The translations under genes and the position numbers were made by a program. This document shows positions 1 through 5,162 of a stretch of 7,216 nt of DNA, in pieces (position 1 is the stretch's first letter; every line of letters begins with the position of its first letter). The DNA comes from an uncultured Rickettsiales bacterium. GTDB taxonomy: Bacteria; Pseudomonadota; Alphaproteobacteria; Rickettsiales; Deianiraeaceae. The notes below the pieces were generated by a model. The model was not told where the DNA came from. It saw nothing but the letters and a program-made list of their open reading frames with translations, and searched no databases. The stretch spans positions 1 to 7,216 of the forward strand of contig CALCWF010000189.1 in assembly GCA_937906355.1 (NCBI GenBank), given 5' to 3'.

Positions 1-103
1 AATAATAATAACAATAATGAAATTATTCAGCGAGAAAATTTTTTGTATAAAATTAACACGATTAAAAATAATAAAAACGAGTTATTTAAGGATTATTTCC
101 GTA

Positions 104-290
104 ATGGTAATAAAAGAAAAAAAATAACGGCAAAACTGTGCTAACAGTTATACTGATAATCATCGCGATTGCTATCGTAGCGTCTTCAGCATTCTTGTTG
201 ACGGGAGAAACGAAAAACAAAAATACAGTCGAGAATAAAGTGTTACTAGGTGTAAACGATGCAAACGAAAAAGCACCTAAGGGCATATAG
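104..290 (+). pseudogene. frame-disrupted small single-pass membrane protein
   Basis: I do not recognise this gene. An ATG at 104 opens MVIKEKK and then meets a TAA at 125, immediately after a run of eight A (117-124). Skipping one A moves into a frame that reads NNGKTVLTVILIIIAIAIVA, then a short hydrophilic tail of about 30 residues ending at TAG 288-290. The joined product would be about 61 aa: a short charged start, one clear membrane segment and a polar C-terminus rich in Lys, Asn and Glu. The downstream frame uses codons like those of the neighbouring genes (ATA, CTA, GTA), so I read it as genuinely coding. The upstream frame is also open back to an ATG at 17, so a longer N-terminus is possible. 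The alternatives are a GTG start at 138, giving a 50-aa protein with no frameshift, or polymerase slippage on the A run restoring the frame. It may be a recent pseudogene or a slippage-expressed gene. Confidence 0.4.
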
Positions 291-428
291 TCTTTTATCT
301 ATAACTAAAATATAACCAAGTAAGTCTTCACGTGTTCTTTATTGTTGAGTTAAAGATGAGGGGCAAAAACGACACAGAACAGTGTAAACAACGAATAAAC
401 GTATCACTTATAATACAATTATTGCAAA

Positions 429-434
429 TAAAAT
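429..434 (+). promoter_or_regulatory. -10-like box of tRNA-Val
   Basis: TAAAAT matches the sigma-70 -10 consensus at five of six positions. Its last base lies 8 nt before the first base of the leader hairpin (442), so transcription would be expected to start at or next to the hairpin. No convincing -35 is visible 16-18 nt upstream. A second candidate, TATAAT at 409-414, would give a longer leader. The choice of 429-434 rests on the identical -10 to hairpin spacing seen at tRNA-Gly. Confidence 0.35.
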
Positions 435-441
435 TCTGTCG

Positions 442-459
442 CCTTATATCAATATAAGG
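442..459 (+). promoter_or_regulatory. leader hairpin overlapping the 5' end of tRNA-Val
   Basis: CCTTATATCAATATAAGG is a perfect 8-bp inverted repeat with a 2-nt centre. As RNA it would fold as a 7-bp stem with a UCAA loop. The last two bases of the 3' arm (458-459) are nucleotides 1 and 2 of the mature tRNA, so the expected RNase P cut falls inside the 3' arm. A hairpin of different sequence sits in exactly the same register before tRNA-Gly (5821-5840). The palindrome is directly visible; a role in processing or initiation is inference. Confidence 0.6.
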
Positions 460-531
460 GCATTTAGCTCAGTTGGTTAGAGCAATCGCTTCACATGCGA
501 TAGGTCGTAGGTTCGAGTCCTGTAATGCCCA
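458..531 (+). tRNA. tRNA-Val, anticodon CAC
   Basis: This is a complete 74-nt cloverleaf. The acceptor stem is GGGCATT (458-464) with AATGCCC (524-530), followed by discriminator A531. The D stem is GCTC (467-470) with GAGC (480-483). The anticodon stem is ATCGC (485-489) with GCGAT (497-501) around the loop TTCACAT, which places the anticodon CAC at 492-494; it reads GUG, valine. The T loop is TTCGAGT. CCA is not encoded, so it must be added by the CCA-adding enzyme. The gene stands alone, 218 bp before mltB. Confidence 0.95.
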
Positions 532-652
532 CTCTATTCTCACGTTCGTCAAATTAGCAATCATAAGAAATATATAAGATATAACAGTAAATGATGCAAC
601 GAATATAGTATCAATATAACAAAAATACACAGTATTACAAGAACTCAAGCAT

Positions 653-668
653 CGTTCATGGAACGTTC
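653..668 (+). promoter_or_regulatory. operator-like CGTTC repeat cluster
   Basis: CGTTCATGGAACGTTC holds an inverted repeat (CGTTC 653-657, GAACG 661-665, 3-nt centre), an overlapping perfect palindrome GAACGTTC (661-668), and a direct repeat of CGTTCAT (653-659 and 664-670). It lies just upstream of the candidate mltB promoter, where an activator or repressor site could sit. This is the only notable structure in the first half of the 532-749 gap. No regulator family can be named from it. Confidence 0.2.
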
Positions 669-691
669 ATAGGTAATATTTGACTATAAAG

Positions 692-719
692 TTTGATTAT
701 AAAATATTCACACTATAAC
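692..719 (+). promoter_or_regulatory. candidate promoter of mltB
   Basis: TTTGAT (692-697) and TATAAC (714-719) are separated by 16 nt, which would start transcription near 726 and leave a leader of about 24 nt. A second candidate pair is TTGACT (680-685) with AATATT (703-708), spacer 17. In a gap this AT-rich, chance matches are common. Confidence 0.3.
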
Positions 720-724
720 CTGTA

Positions 725-741
725 TTAGATTTGTAATCTAA
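725..741 (+). promoter_or_regulatory. hairpin just before the mltB start codon
   Basis: TTAGATT (725-731) and AATCTAA (735-741) form a perfect 7-bp stem with a TGT loop, ending 8 nt before the ATG at 750. It occupies the place where a Shine-Dalgarno sequence would normally be, and no such sequence is visible. It may hold the initiation region in a fixed structure. It is AT-rich, so the hairpin would be of low stability. Confidence 0.35.
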
Positions 742-749
742 CTAATAGT

Positions 750-2411
750 ATGTCTAAAAGTTTTCCAGCTAAACTGGCTATATATACCGTATGTCTCGCA
801 TTTTTAGTTTTCAAAAATAGTGTATCCTACGCGGAAGAAAACAAGATAATAATAATCAAAAAAGTAATAGAAAACAACGCACAAACTGGACCAGTATACG
901 GGCCAACAAAAAGCAATATCGTCGAAGATAAAAATAATAAGAAAAATACTATAAAAAGTAGTAAAAACGTCAATAAAGTTAATAGGAAAAATAACAAAAA
1001 AAAGAAGGACAATAAGAGCAAGAAAGGTAGTAAGAACTCAAAAGTTAACACTAAGACTAAAATCAATGCAAATAAATCGGTAAATAAAAACAATAAAAAC
1101 AACAATAAAAGTAAACAAAACACAGATAAAATCGTAGATATAAATAAAGTAGCAAACAAAAATGCAGAAGATACACCTAATAACAAAAATAGCAACACTG
1201 GAAAAAGTGGTGATTCAAATCCAGCAGAAAATCATGCAGTCGATTTAATAACAAATACCAACGGAACATCTACATCTAGGAGACCGGACGTCAAAAATGA
1301 TAATAAAAATGATAATAATACTCAAAATGACAATGATATAATCGGTCTAATAGACGAAAAAGAAAACTCATCAATTCCTAAGAAGAAGATAAAAATTAAC
1401 ACAAGGAATAAAGGCGTGCCGTCCGTGTGCTTGATGAGAATACATCGAGAGAAACAGAACGAAAAGAAAGTCAACAAAGAACTAGAAAAAGCAAAAAGCA
1501 ATTTAAAAAGTCATATCAAAAATGCACTAATTGATAACGGTATTAGTGATAATTTAGTCAAATATATAAGTGATAATCTAATATTTTTAGAACGAACGAC
1601 TATAAGAAACGACGAACTCAAAAAACGCACAATGACGGACACGATCAGAGCGTATAAAGTTCCACTGCGTAGCGACGTCGGCAGAGCGTATAAACAACTA
1701 TACTACGACAACCTAAAACTCGTAGAAGAACTTTTCGAAGTCGAGCCTAATATAATTCTCGCCATATGGGCCATGGAAACTAACTACGGCTCATTCATCG
1801 GAAACTATAATGTATTCAGTGCTTTATACTCTGCATGTCTAAACTCAGATAGCATTAAACGTTTGCGATATTTTGAGAATAACATAATATCGCTAGCAAT
1901 TCTATTTGAAAACGGATTCTTCAACAAAGACGTCGTCTCGTCATTCGACGGTGGACTTGGTGGCTGTCAGTTTATGCCACTATCTGTATACGACTATGCG
2001 GTTTCTCTTTTCAACGAAAAACCAGATATAATGAATAACAACAGCGACGTATTCGCTTCAATTGGCAACTATTTAAATAGTAAAGGTTGGAGACATAACG
2101 AAGGGATTTTATCAGAAGTGCAACTGCCGAATAAGTTCAATATATGCAATGTCGGTATGAACACAATAAAAAGTGTTGCCGAGTGGAAAGCAATGGGAAT
2201 AAGACCAAATGGCATAGGTAGAGAATACATGAAAAACGACAGCACTATGGCGAGTATAATAGTCGTCGACGTCGACAATCCGAACGTCCCTAAAAAAGAT
2301 AAACGTGCATTCTTGGTATACGATAACTTCAAAGTTATACTAACGTATAATCCACGACTTCAATACGCGATAACCGCTGGATTGATATACGAAGGAATTG
2401 GTAAACGCTAA
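750..2411 (+). CDS. mltB: MltB-family lytic murein transglycosylase with long Lys/Asn-rich linker
   Basis: The 553-aa product should cleave the MurNAc-GlcNAc bond of peptidoglycan in the periplasm, forming 1,6-anhydro-MurNAc ends. Residues 1-28 are a signal peptide with a likely cut at SYA|EEN. There is no lipobox, so unlike E. coli MltB it should be soluble. Residues about 29-225 are low-complexity, strongly basic and Lys/Asn/Ser-rich. The catalytic (SLT_2) domain fills about 235-553. It contains IWAMETNYG with the expected catalytic Glu343, GGLGGCQFMP at 401-410 (the family's QFMP motif), SIGNYLNSKGW, and the C-terminal YNPRLQYAITAGL block. E. coli MltB is about 360 aa; the extra length is the linker. 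The segment usually rich in Asp/Gly after QFMP is altered here, with no FDGDG. The start is the first ATG before the signal peptide; no Shine-Dalgarno is visible. It stands alone between tRNA-Val and the convergent alaS gene. Family assignment is firm; MltB rather than a sibling SLT_2 paralogue is less certain. Confidence 0.88.
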   Translation: MSKSFPAKLAIYTVCLAFLVFKNSVSYAEENKIIIIKKVIENNAQTGPVYGPTKSNIVEDKNNKKNTIKSSKNVNKVNRKNNKKKKDNKSKKGSKNSKVNTKTKINANKSVNKNNKNNNKSKQNTDKIVDINKVANKNAEDTPNNKNSNTGKSGDSNPAENHAVDLITNTNGTSTSRRPDVKNDNKNDNNTQNDNDIIGLIDEKENSSIPKKKIKINTRNKGVPSVCLMRIHREKQNEKKVNKELEKAKSNLKSHIKNALIDNGISDNLVKYISDNLIFLERTTIRNDELKKRTMTDTIRAYKVPLRSDVGRAYKQLYYDNLKLVEELFEVEPNIILAIWAMETNYGSFIGNYNVFSALYSACLNSDSIKRLRYFENNIISLAILFENGFFNKDVVSSFDGGLGGCQFMPLSVYDYAVSLFNEKPDIMNNNSDVFASIGNYLNSKGWRHNEGILSEVQLPNKFNICNVGMNTIKSVAEWKAMGIRPNGIGREYMKNDSTMASIIVVDVDNPNVPKKDKRAFLVYDNFKVILTYNPRLQYAITAGLIYEGIGKR

Positions 2412-2481
2412 TACCGCTAAAATCACAAAGAAAGGATATATAGACAAATATATATAATGCACTATAAGTGTAAAATTTACA
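2412..2481. other. convergent intergenic region, no clear terminator
   Basis: This is a 70-bp gap between the 3' ends of mltB and alaS. TGTAAA-A-TTTACA (2469-2481) is a 6-bp inverted repeat with a single central base, and there are loose ATATAT pairings around 2434-2456. Neither is followed by a T run in either direction, so I see no convincing intrinsic terminator for either gene. Confidence 0.5.
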
Positions 2482-4029
2482 TTAAAAGACGTTGAGTAGT
2501 TCTTCTATCAGCTTCTTGAAATCAACACATTCTCCTAATTTCTTCGAATATTCAAAATATGCTCTCGCGTAGTTTTTTTTATTCTGTTCACCGATTACCA
2601 CAGACGTATACTCAGGGATACGATCTACAAGCCTCTTCATCATCTCATTGCAATCGAAGTCGCTCGTTTGCTTACCACTGAATACACATTCACAGGAAAA
2701 AATACCATTATTACAGTTACGACTACACGTAAAAATCACATCGTATCTACCGCTCAATTTCTTACGTATAAAAGTCACAAACGCAGAAGAAAACTCGCCA
2801 CAAACAAAGGCGATATTCCCATTTGATATCGTGTCAACACATACCGTTTGCAAAAGCTTATCACAGTCATTCTCCCATGCCTTATCCTTCTCCTTCAAGC
2901 TATCTTTCAGTCTCAAAATCTCGTCATTAGCCGGTCGAACGGTCTCTATATATTGCTTAGCGATATCTCCTGTATACGCGATGATTCTTCTGGTTCCGGA
3001 GCCGATACTTTTTTCACTCTCTATCACAAAGCCATCTATCTCGTGCGTGTTCCTCGCGTGAATACCACAACAAAACTCCGTAGATATAGCTTTCCCGTCG
3101 TGTCCAAAAATACGAACAACTCTCACCTTCTCTCCATATTTGTCCTCAAAAAAAGCTAATGCACCGAGTTTATCCGCCTCACTCTTAGACATCTCGATAG
3201 AGCTAACACTCAAACAATCGTCTATCCAGTCATTTACAATATCTTCAACTCTGCTCTTCTCGTCATCGGTCATTGCACGATTACTCGAAAAATCGAACCT
3301 CAAACTACTCTCACTAACCTGCGAGCCTTTTTGCTGAACCGTATCTCCAAGCACGATTCTAAGTGCAGATTGTAGTAAATGTGTAGCTGTATGATTGCTC
3401 CCAATATTTTTCCTGAAAGATACACAACGTATTTTGTCGCCAACTCTTAGCGTCTCCTTAGCGAAAACTAAGTGTCCTATCAAATCACCCTTAAACTTAA
3501 TCGTATCCTTCACGACTGAAAACACGTAAGACGACGAATGCGGTAAGGACAACGAAATAACGCCACTATCTCCAACTTCACCACCACCGCATGGATAAAA
3601 TGTAGTTTTATCGAATATAAGAAAACCATCCTCGCCATCTTCCAAAGAGTCTACTATTTCATTATTTTTGACTATCGCAATAATACTAGCGTCGCATTCT
3701 GTGATTCCACTATAATACAACCTCTCGGTCTCGAAATGTTGCTTCATTAACTTCTCGGTTAGCTCTTTCCATATCTCATCACTCTTTGCAATATTCCCAT
3801 TCATCTTTTGTCTATCTTTCTTCGACCTCTCCTGTTGTTCCGCCAGACATTTCTCAAAATCATTCTCGGAAATCTCTATACCACGTTCACGTAAAATCTG
3901 TTGAGTTAGATCAAACGGAAAACCGTATGTATCGTATAAATGAAAGGCCAATAATCCGCCGTTCAGCACACCGTTATCGAAGACAACATGCCCGTTTATC
4001 TCGATTGTCCGTCCTCTTTTATCACGCAT
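2482..4029 (-). CDS. alaS: C-terminal half of alanyl-tRNA synthetase (N-terminal catalytic half absent)
   Basis: The 515-aa product aligns by eye with AlaRS only from the end of the tRNA-recognition domain onward; full bacterial AlaRS is about 870 aa. After about 20 unfamiliar residues comes LYDTYGFPFDLT (31-42). The editing domain follows, with FYPCGGGEVGDSG (144-156), HTATH (His213, His217) and CCGIH (Cys320, His324), so all four zinc ligands that clear Ser- or Gly-mischarged tRNA-Ala are kept. A short coiled region (about 367-395) and a C-Ala-like tail complete it. The whole aminoacylation domain is missing. An in-frame TAA lies 15 nt upstream of the ATG, and the 256 bp beyond carry no AlaRS motif in any frame. 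The C-Ala Gly-rich motif (GGGRPDMAQAGG type) is also absent. The open frame over 515 codons and retained active-site ligands argue for a selected gene: either half of a split synthetase or a stand-alone editing factor. A recently truncated remnant is the alternative. A -10-like TATAAT (4049-4044 on -) would give a leader of under 10 nt. Confidence 0.9.
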   Translation of the reverse strand: MRDKRGRTIEINGHVVFDNGVLNGGLLAFHLYDTYGFPFDLTQQILRERGIEISENDFEKCLAEQQERSKKDRQKMNGNIAKSDEIWKELTEKLMKQHFETERLYYSGITECDASIIAIVKNNEIVDSLEDGEDGFLIFDKTTFYPCGGGEVGDSGVISLSLPHSSSYVFSVVKDTIKFKGDLIGHLVFAKETLRVGDKIRCVSFRKNIGSNHTATHLLQSALRIVLGDTVQQKGSQVSESSLRFDFSSNRAMTDDEKSRVEDIVNDWIDDCLSVSSIEMSKSEADKLGALAFFEDKYGEKVRVVRIFGHDGKAISTEFCCGIHARNTHEIDGFVIESEKSIGSGTRRIIAYTGDIAKQYIETVRPANDEILRLKDSLKEKDKAWENDCDKLLQTVCVDTISNGNIAFVCGEFSSAFVTFIRKKLSGRYDVIFTCSRNCNNGIFSCECVFSGKQTSDFDCNEMMKRLVDRIPEYTSVVIGEQNKKNYARAYFEYSKKLGECVDFKKLIEELLNVF

Positions 4030-4070
4030 AAATAACTCGTAAAATTATAACGTCAACCACCGCACTGTCC

Positions 4071-4089
4071 GCATGGTAGTCTACCACGC
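4071..4089 (-). promoter_or_regulatory. GC-rich hairpin in the alaS upstream region
   Basis: Read on the alaS strand, GCGTGGTAGACTACCATGC folds into an 8-bp stem with one G.U pair and a GAC triloop; the core TGGTAG/CTACCA is perfect. The G.U pair forms only on the alaS strand (A.C on the other), so if it is an RNA structure it belongs to alaS. It sits in a GC-rich islet: 24 of 40 bases in 4051-4090 are G or C, in a very AT-rich gap. It has no U tail, so it is not a terminator. The rest of 4030-4285 shows only the kdsB-side elements. It could be a leader structure, an operator or a relic of lost sequence. Confidence 0.4.
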
Positions 4090-4209
4090 TCGATATTTTC
4101 TTAATGTCAATAATCACACACAGCAAATGCCATAATCAATTATCTCGTTGAGAAATTTTATCTATCAGTAAGAATAGCTAATAAATAGCTTACAATTAGA
4201 CGCTCTTCG

Positions 4210-4238
4210 CAGACAACTTATGAGTTGACTTATATAAT
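4210..4238 (+). promoter_or_regulatory. candidate kdsB promoter
   Basis: CAGACA (4210-4215; four of six to TTGACA) and a consensus TATAAT (4233-4238) are 17 nt apart, which predicts a leader of about 40 nt. A TTGACT at 4225-4230 has no matching -10 at the right distance. Confidence 0.35.
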
Positions 4239-4263
4239 AAATAATCAATTGTTTATCGCTTCT

Positions 4264-4275
4264 TCTTATATAAGA
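4264..4275 (+). promoter_or_regulatory. 12-bp palindrome upstream of kdsB
   Basis: TCTTATATAAGA is a perfect palindrome ending 10 nt before the kdsB ATG. It shares the core CTTATAT/ATAAG with the repeat before tRNA-Val. It could be a protein-binding site or, in RNA, a 4-bp hairpin; in an AT-rich gap it could be chance. Confidence 0.2.
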
Positions 4276-4285
4276 GATTCATTAT

Positions 4286-5050
4286 ATGAAATATAGTGAT
4301 ACTGTAATAATAATCCCATCTCGCTATTGTTCAACAAGACTAGAAGGAAAACCATTGGTCGATATAAATGGAACTCCAATGATTGTAAGAGTTATGAATA
4401 TAGCAACATCGTTGAAGTTATGCGATGTCTACGTCGCAACAGACGACGATAGAATTGCCAACACAGTAAAAAACAATAATGGAAATGTAGTTCTAACAGA
4501 TAGTAATCTGCATTCCGGAACCGATCGCGTCTTTCAAGCTCTAAATAAAATAGAAAAGAAGACGAAACAAAAATTCGACTTCATCGTAAATCTGCAAGGT
4601 GATATGCCTAATATAGATGGAATAATAATCAAAGATATAATCAAAACTCTACATAAAAAACAGTCAAAACAACAAAAGATAAACAGAAATATAATCACCG
4701 CTGTATACAAAATAGTCAATCAAAGTTGGAGAAAGAAGCCACAATGCGTTAAAGCAATTATAGCACATAACAACAAGGAAAACTATCATCGATGTTTATA
4801 TTTCAGCAGATCCGATATACCAAGTGGTTCCGGAAACGCATACGCACATCTAGGAATTTATGGATACACAAGAGATAGTCTTTGTAAATTCGTCAAATTG
4901 TCAGCGTCGCCTCTTGAAGAAAGTGAAAGACTAGAACAGTTAAGAGCATTAGAGAATAATCTAGAAATCAACGCAGTAGTAGTCGACAGTTTTCCGGTTA
5001 GTGTAGATACGAAAGAAGACCTTAAAGACGCGAGGGAACTGATAAAATAG
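4286..5050 (+). CDS. kdsB: 3-deoxy-manno-octulosonate cytidylyltransferase (CMP-Kdo synthetase)
   Basis: The cytosolic enzyme couples CTP and Kdo to CMP-Kdo plus pyrophosphate, the activated sugar placed on lipid A in LPS assembly. The 254-aa length fits the family (about 245-255). Visible blocks, in order: IIPSRYCSTRLEGKPL (9-24, CTP-binding N-terminal loop), ATDDDRI (51-57), HSGTDRV (76-82), LQGDMP (103-108, holding the metal-binding Asp; many bacteria have QGDEP), YFSRSDIP (172-179), HLGIYGY (188-194), EESERLEQLRALE (211-223) and VDTKEDL (240-246, second metal Asp). All expected catalytic residues seem present, so it should be active, implying that the organism makes or once made Kdo. The start is the first ATG; only a weak AAGAGA precedes it. 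It is transcribed divergently from alaS and followed by a structured leader for the VirB2-like gene. Confidence 0.95.
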   Translation: MKYSDTVIIIPSRYCSTRLEGKPLVDINGTPMIVRVMNIATSLKLCDVYVATDDDRIANTVKNNNGNVVLTDSNLHSGTDRVFQALNKIEKKTKQKFDFIVNLQGDMPNIDGIIIKDIIKTLHKKQSKQQKINRNIITAVYKIVNQSWRKKPQCVKAIIAHNNKENYHRCLYFSRSDIPSGSGNAYAHLGIYGYTRDSLCKFVKLSASPLEESERLEQLRALENNLEINAVVVDSFPVSVDTKEDLKDARELIK

Positions 5051-5067
5051 TAGTTGAGAACTATTTT
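5049..5067 (+). terminator. weak hairpin with TTTT at the kdsB stop
   Basis: The stem TAGTT (5051-5055) and AACTA (5059-5063), with loop GAG, extends by one G.U and one A-U pair and overlaps a TTTT tract (5064-5067). It begins inside the kdsB stop codon. The stem is short and AT-rich, so it is at best a weak or attenuating terminator. Confidence 0.25.
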
Positions 5068-5078
5068 AGAAATAGCCA

Positions 5079-5125
5079 GATGGTCTAAACTATCCAGTGC
5101 TTTTAGATTCTCCTTTTAAGGAGAA
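5079..5125 (+). promoter_or_regulatory. paired hairpins in the leader of the VirB2-like gene
   Basis: Two further hairpins follow the kdsB stop. GATGGT (5079-5084) pairs with ACTATC (5089-5094), one G.U, around CTAA. TTCTCCTTTTAAGGAGAA (5108-5125) is a perfect 8-bp inverted repeat. The 3' arm of the second contains AAGGAG (5118-5123), the only consensus Shine-Dalgarno sequence noted in the window, paired with its exact complement. No T run follows, so a terminator is unlikely. The arrangement resembles a translational on/off switch, but the nearest ATG is 16 nt further on, too far for standard use. Confidence 0.4.
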
Positions 5126-5139
5126 CAGCGTAATAGTAT

Positions 5140-5160
5140 ATGAGTAATTTTATTTTATAA
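5140..5160 (+). CDS. possible leader minigene (6 codons) before the VirB2-like gene
   Basis: ATG 5140 to TAA 5160 encodes MSNFIL. Its stop lies 2 nt before the ATG of the VirB2-like gene, close enough for a terminating ribosome to restart there. The downstream gene has no Shine-Dalgarno of its own. Such short frames are common by chance; only the tight spacing and the AAGGAG upstream make it worth listing. Confidence 0.2.
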   Translation: MSNFIL

Positions 5161-5162
5161 AT

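Noticed and set aside
86..286. 66-codon frame on the - strand at the left end
   Set aside because: It overlaps the + strand membrane-protein frame, which has more natural composition and order (charged start, helix, polar tail); the - frame looks like its mirror image.
827..1198. Antisense 123-codon frame opposite the mltB linker
   Set aside because: It is a Leu/Phe-rich mirror of the Lys/Asn-rich coding strand (AAA/AAT read backwards), with no start context or recognisable domain.
2648..4031. Several + strand frames inside alaS
   Set aside because: They are shadows of a gene identified by strong motifs on the - strand.
4030..4285. N-terminal half of alaS in another frame upstream of the C-half
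   Set aside because: The gap is only 256 bp, against the more than 1,000 bp needed, and no frame carries AlaRS N-terminal motifs.
4592..4609. KdsB motif QGDMP as a damaged active site
   Set aside because: The position after Asp is commonly Leu or Met in alphaproteobacterial KdsB, and the metal-binding Asp is kept, so it is a lineage trait rather than a defect.
5108..5125. Rho-independent terminator
   Set aside because: The inverted repeat is perfect, but no T run follows on either strand; the arm instead contains a Shine-Dalgarno sequence.
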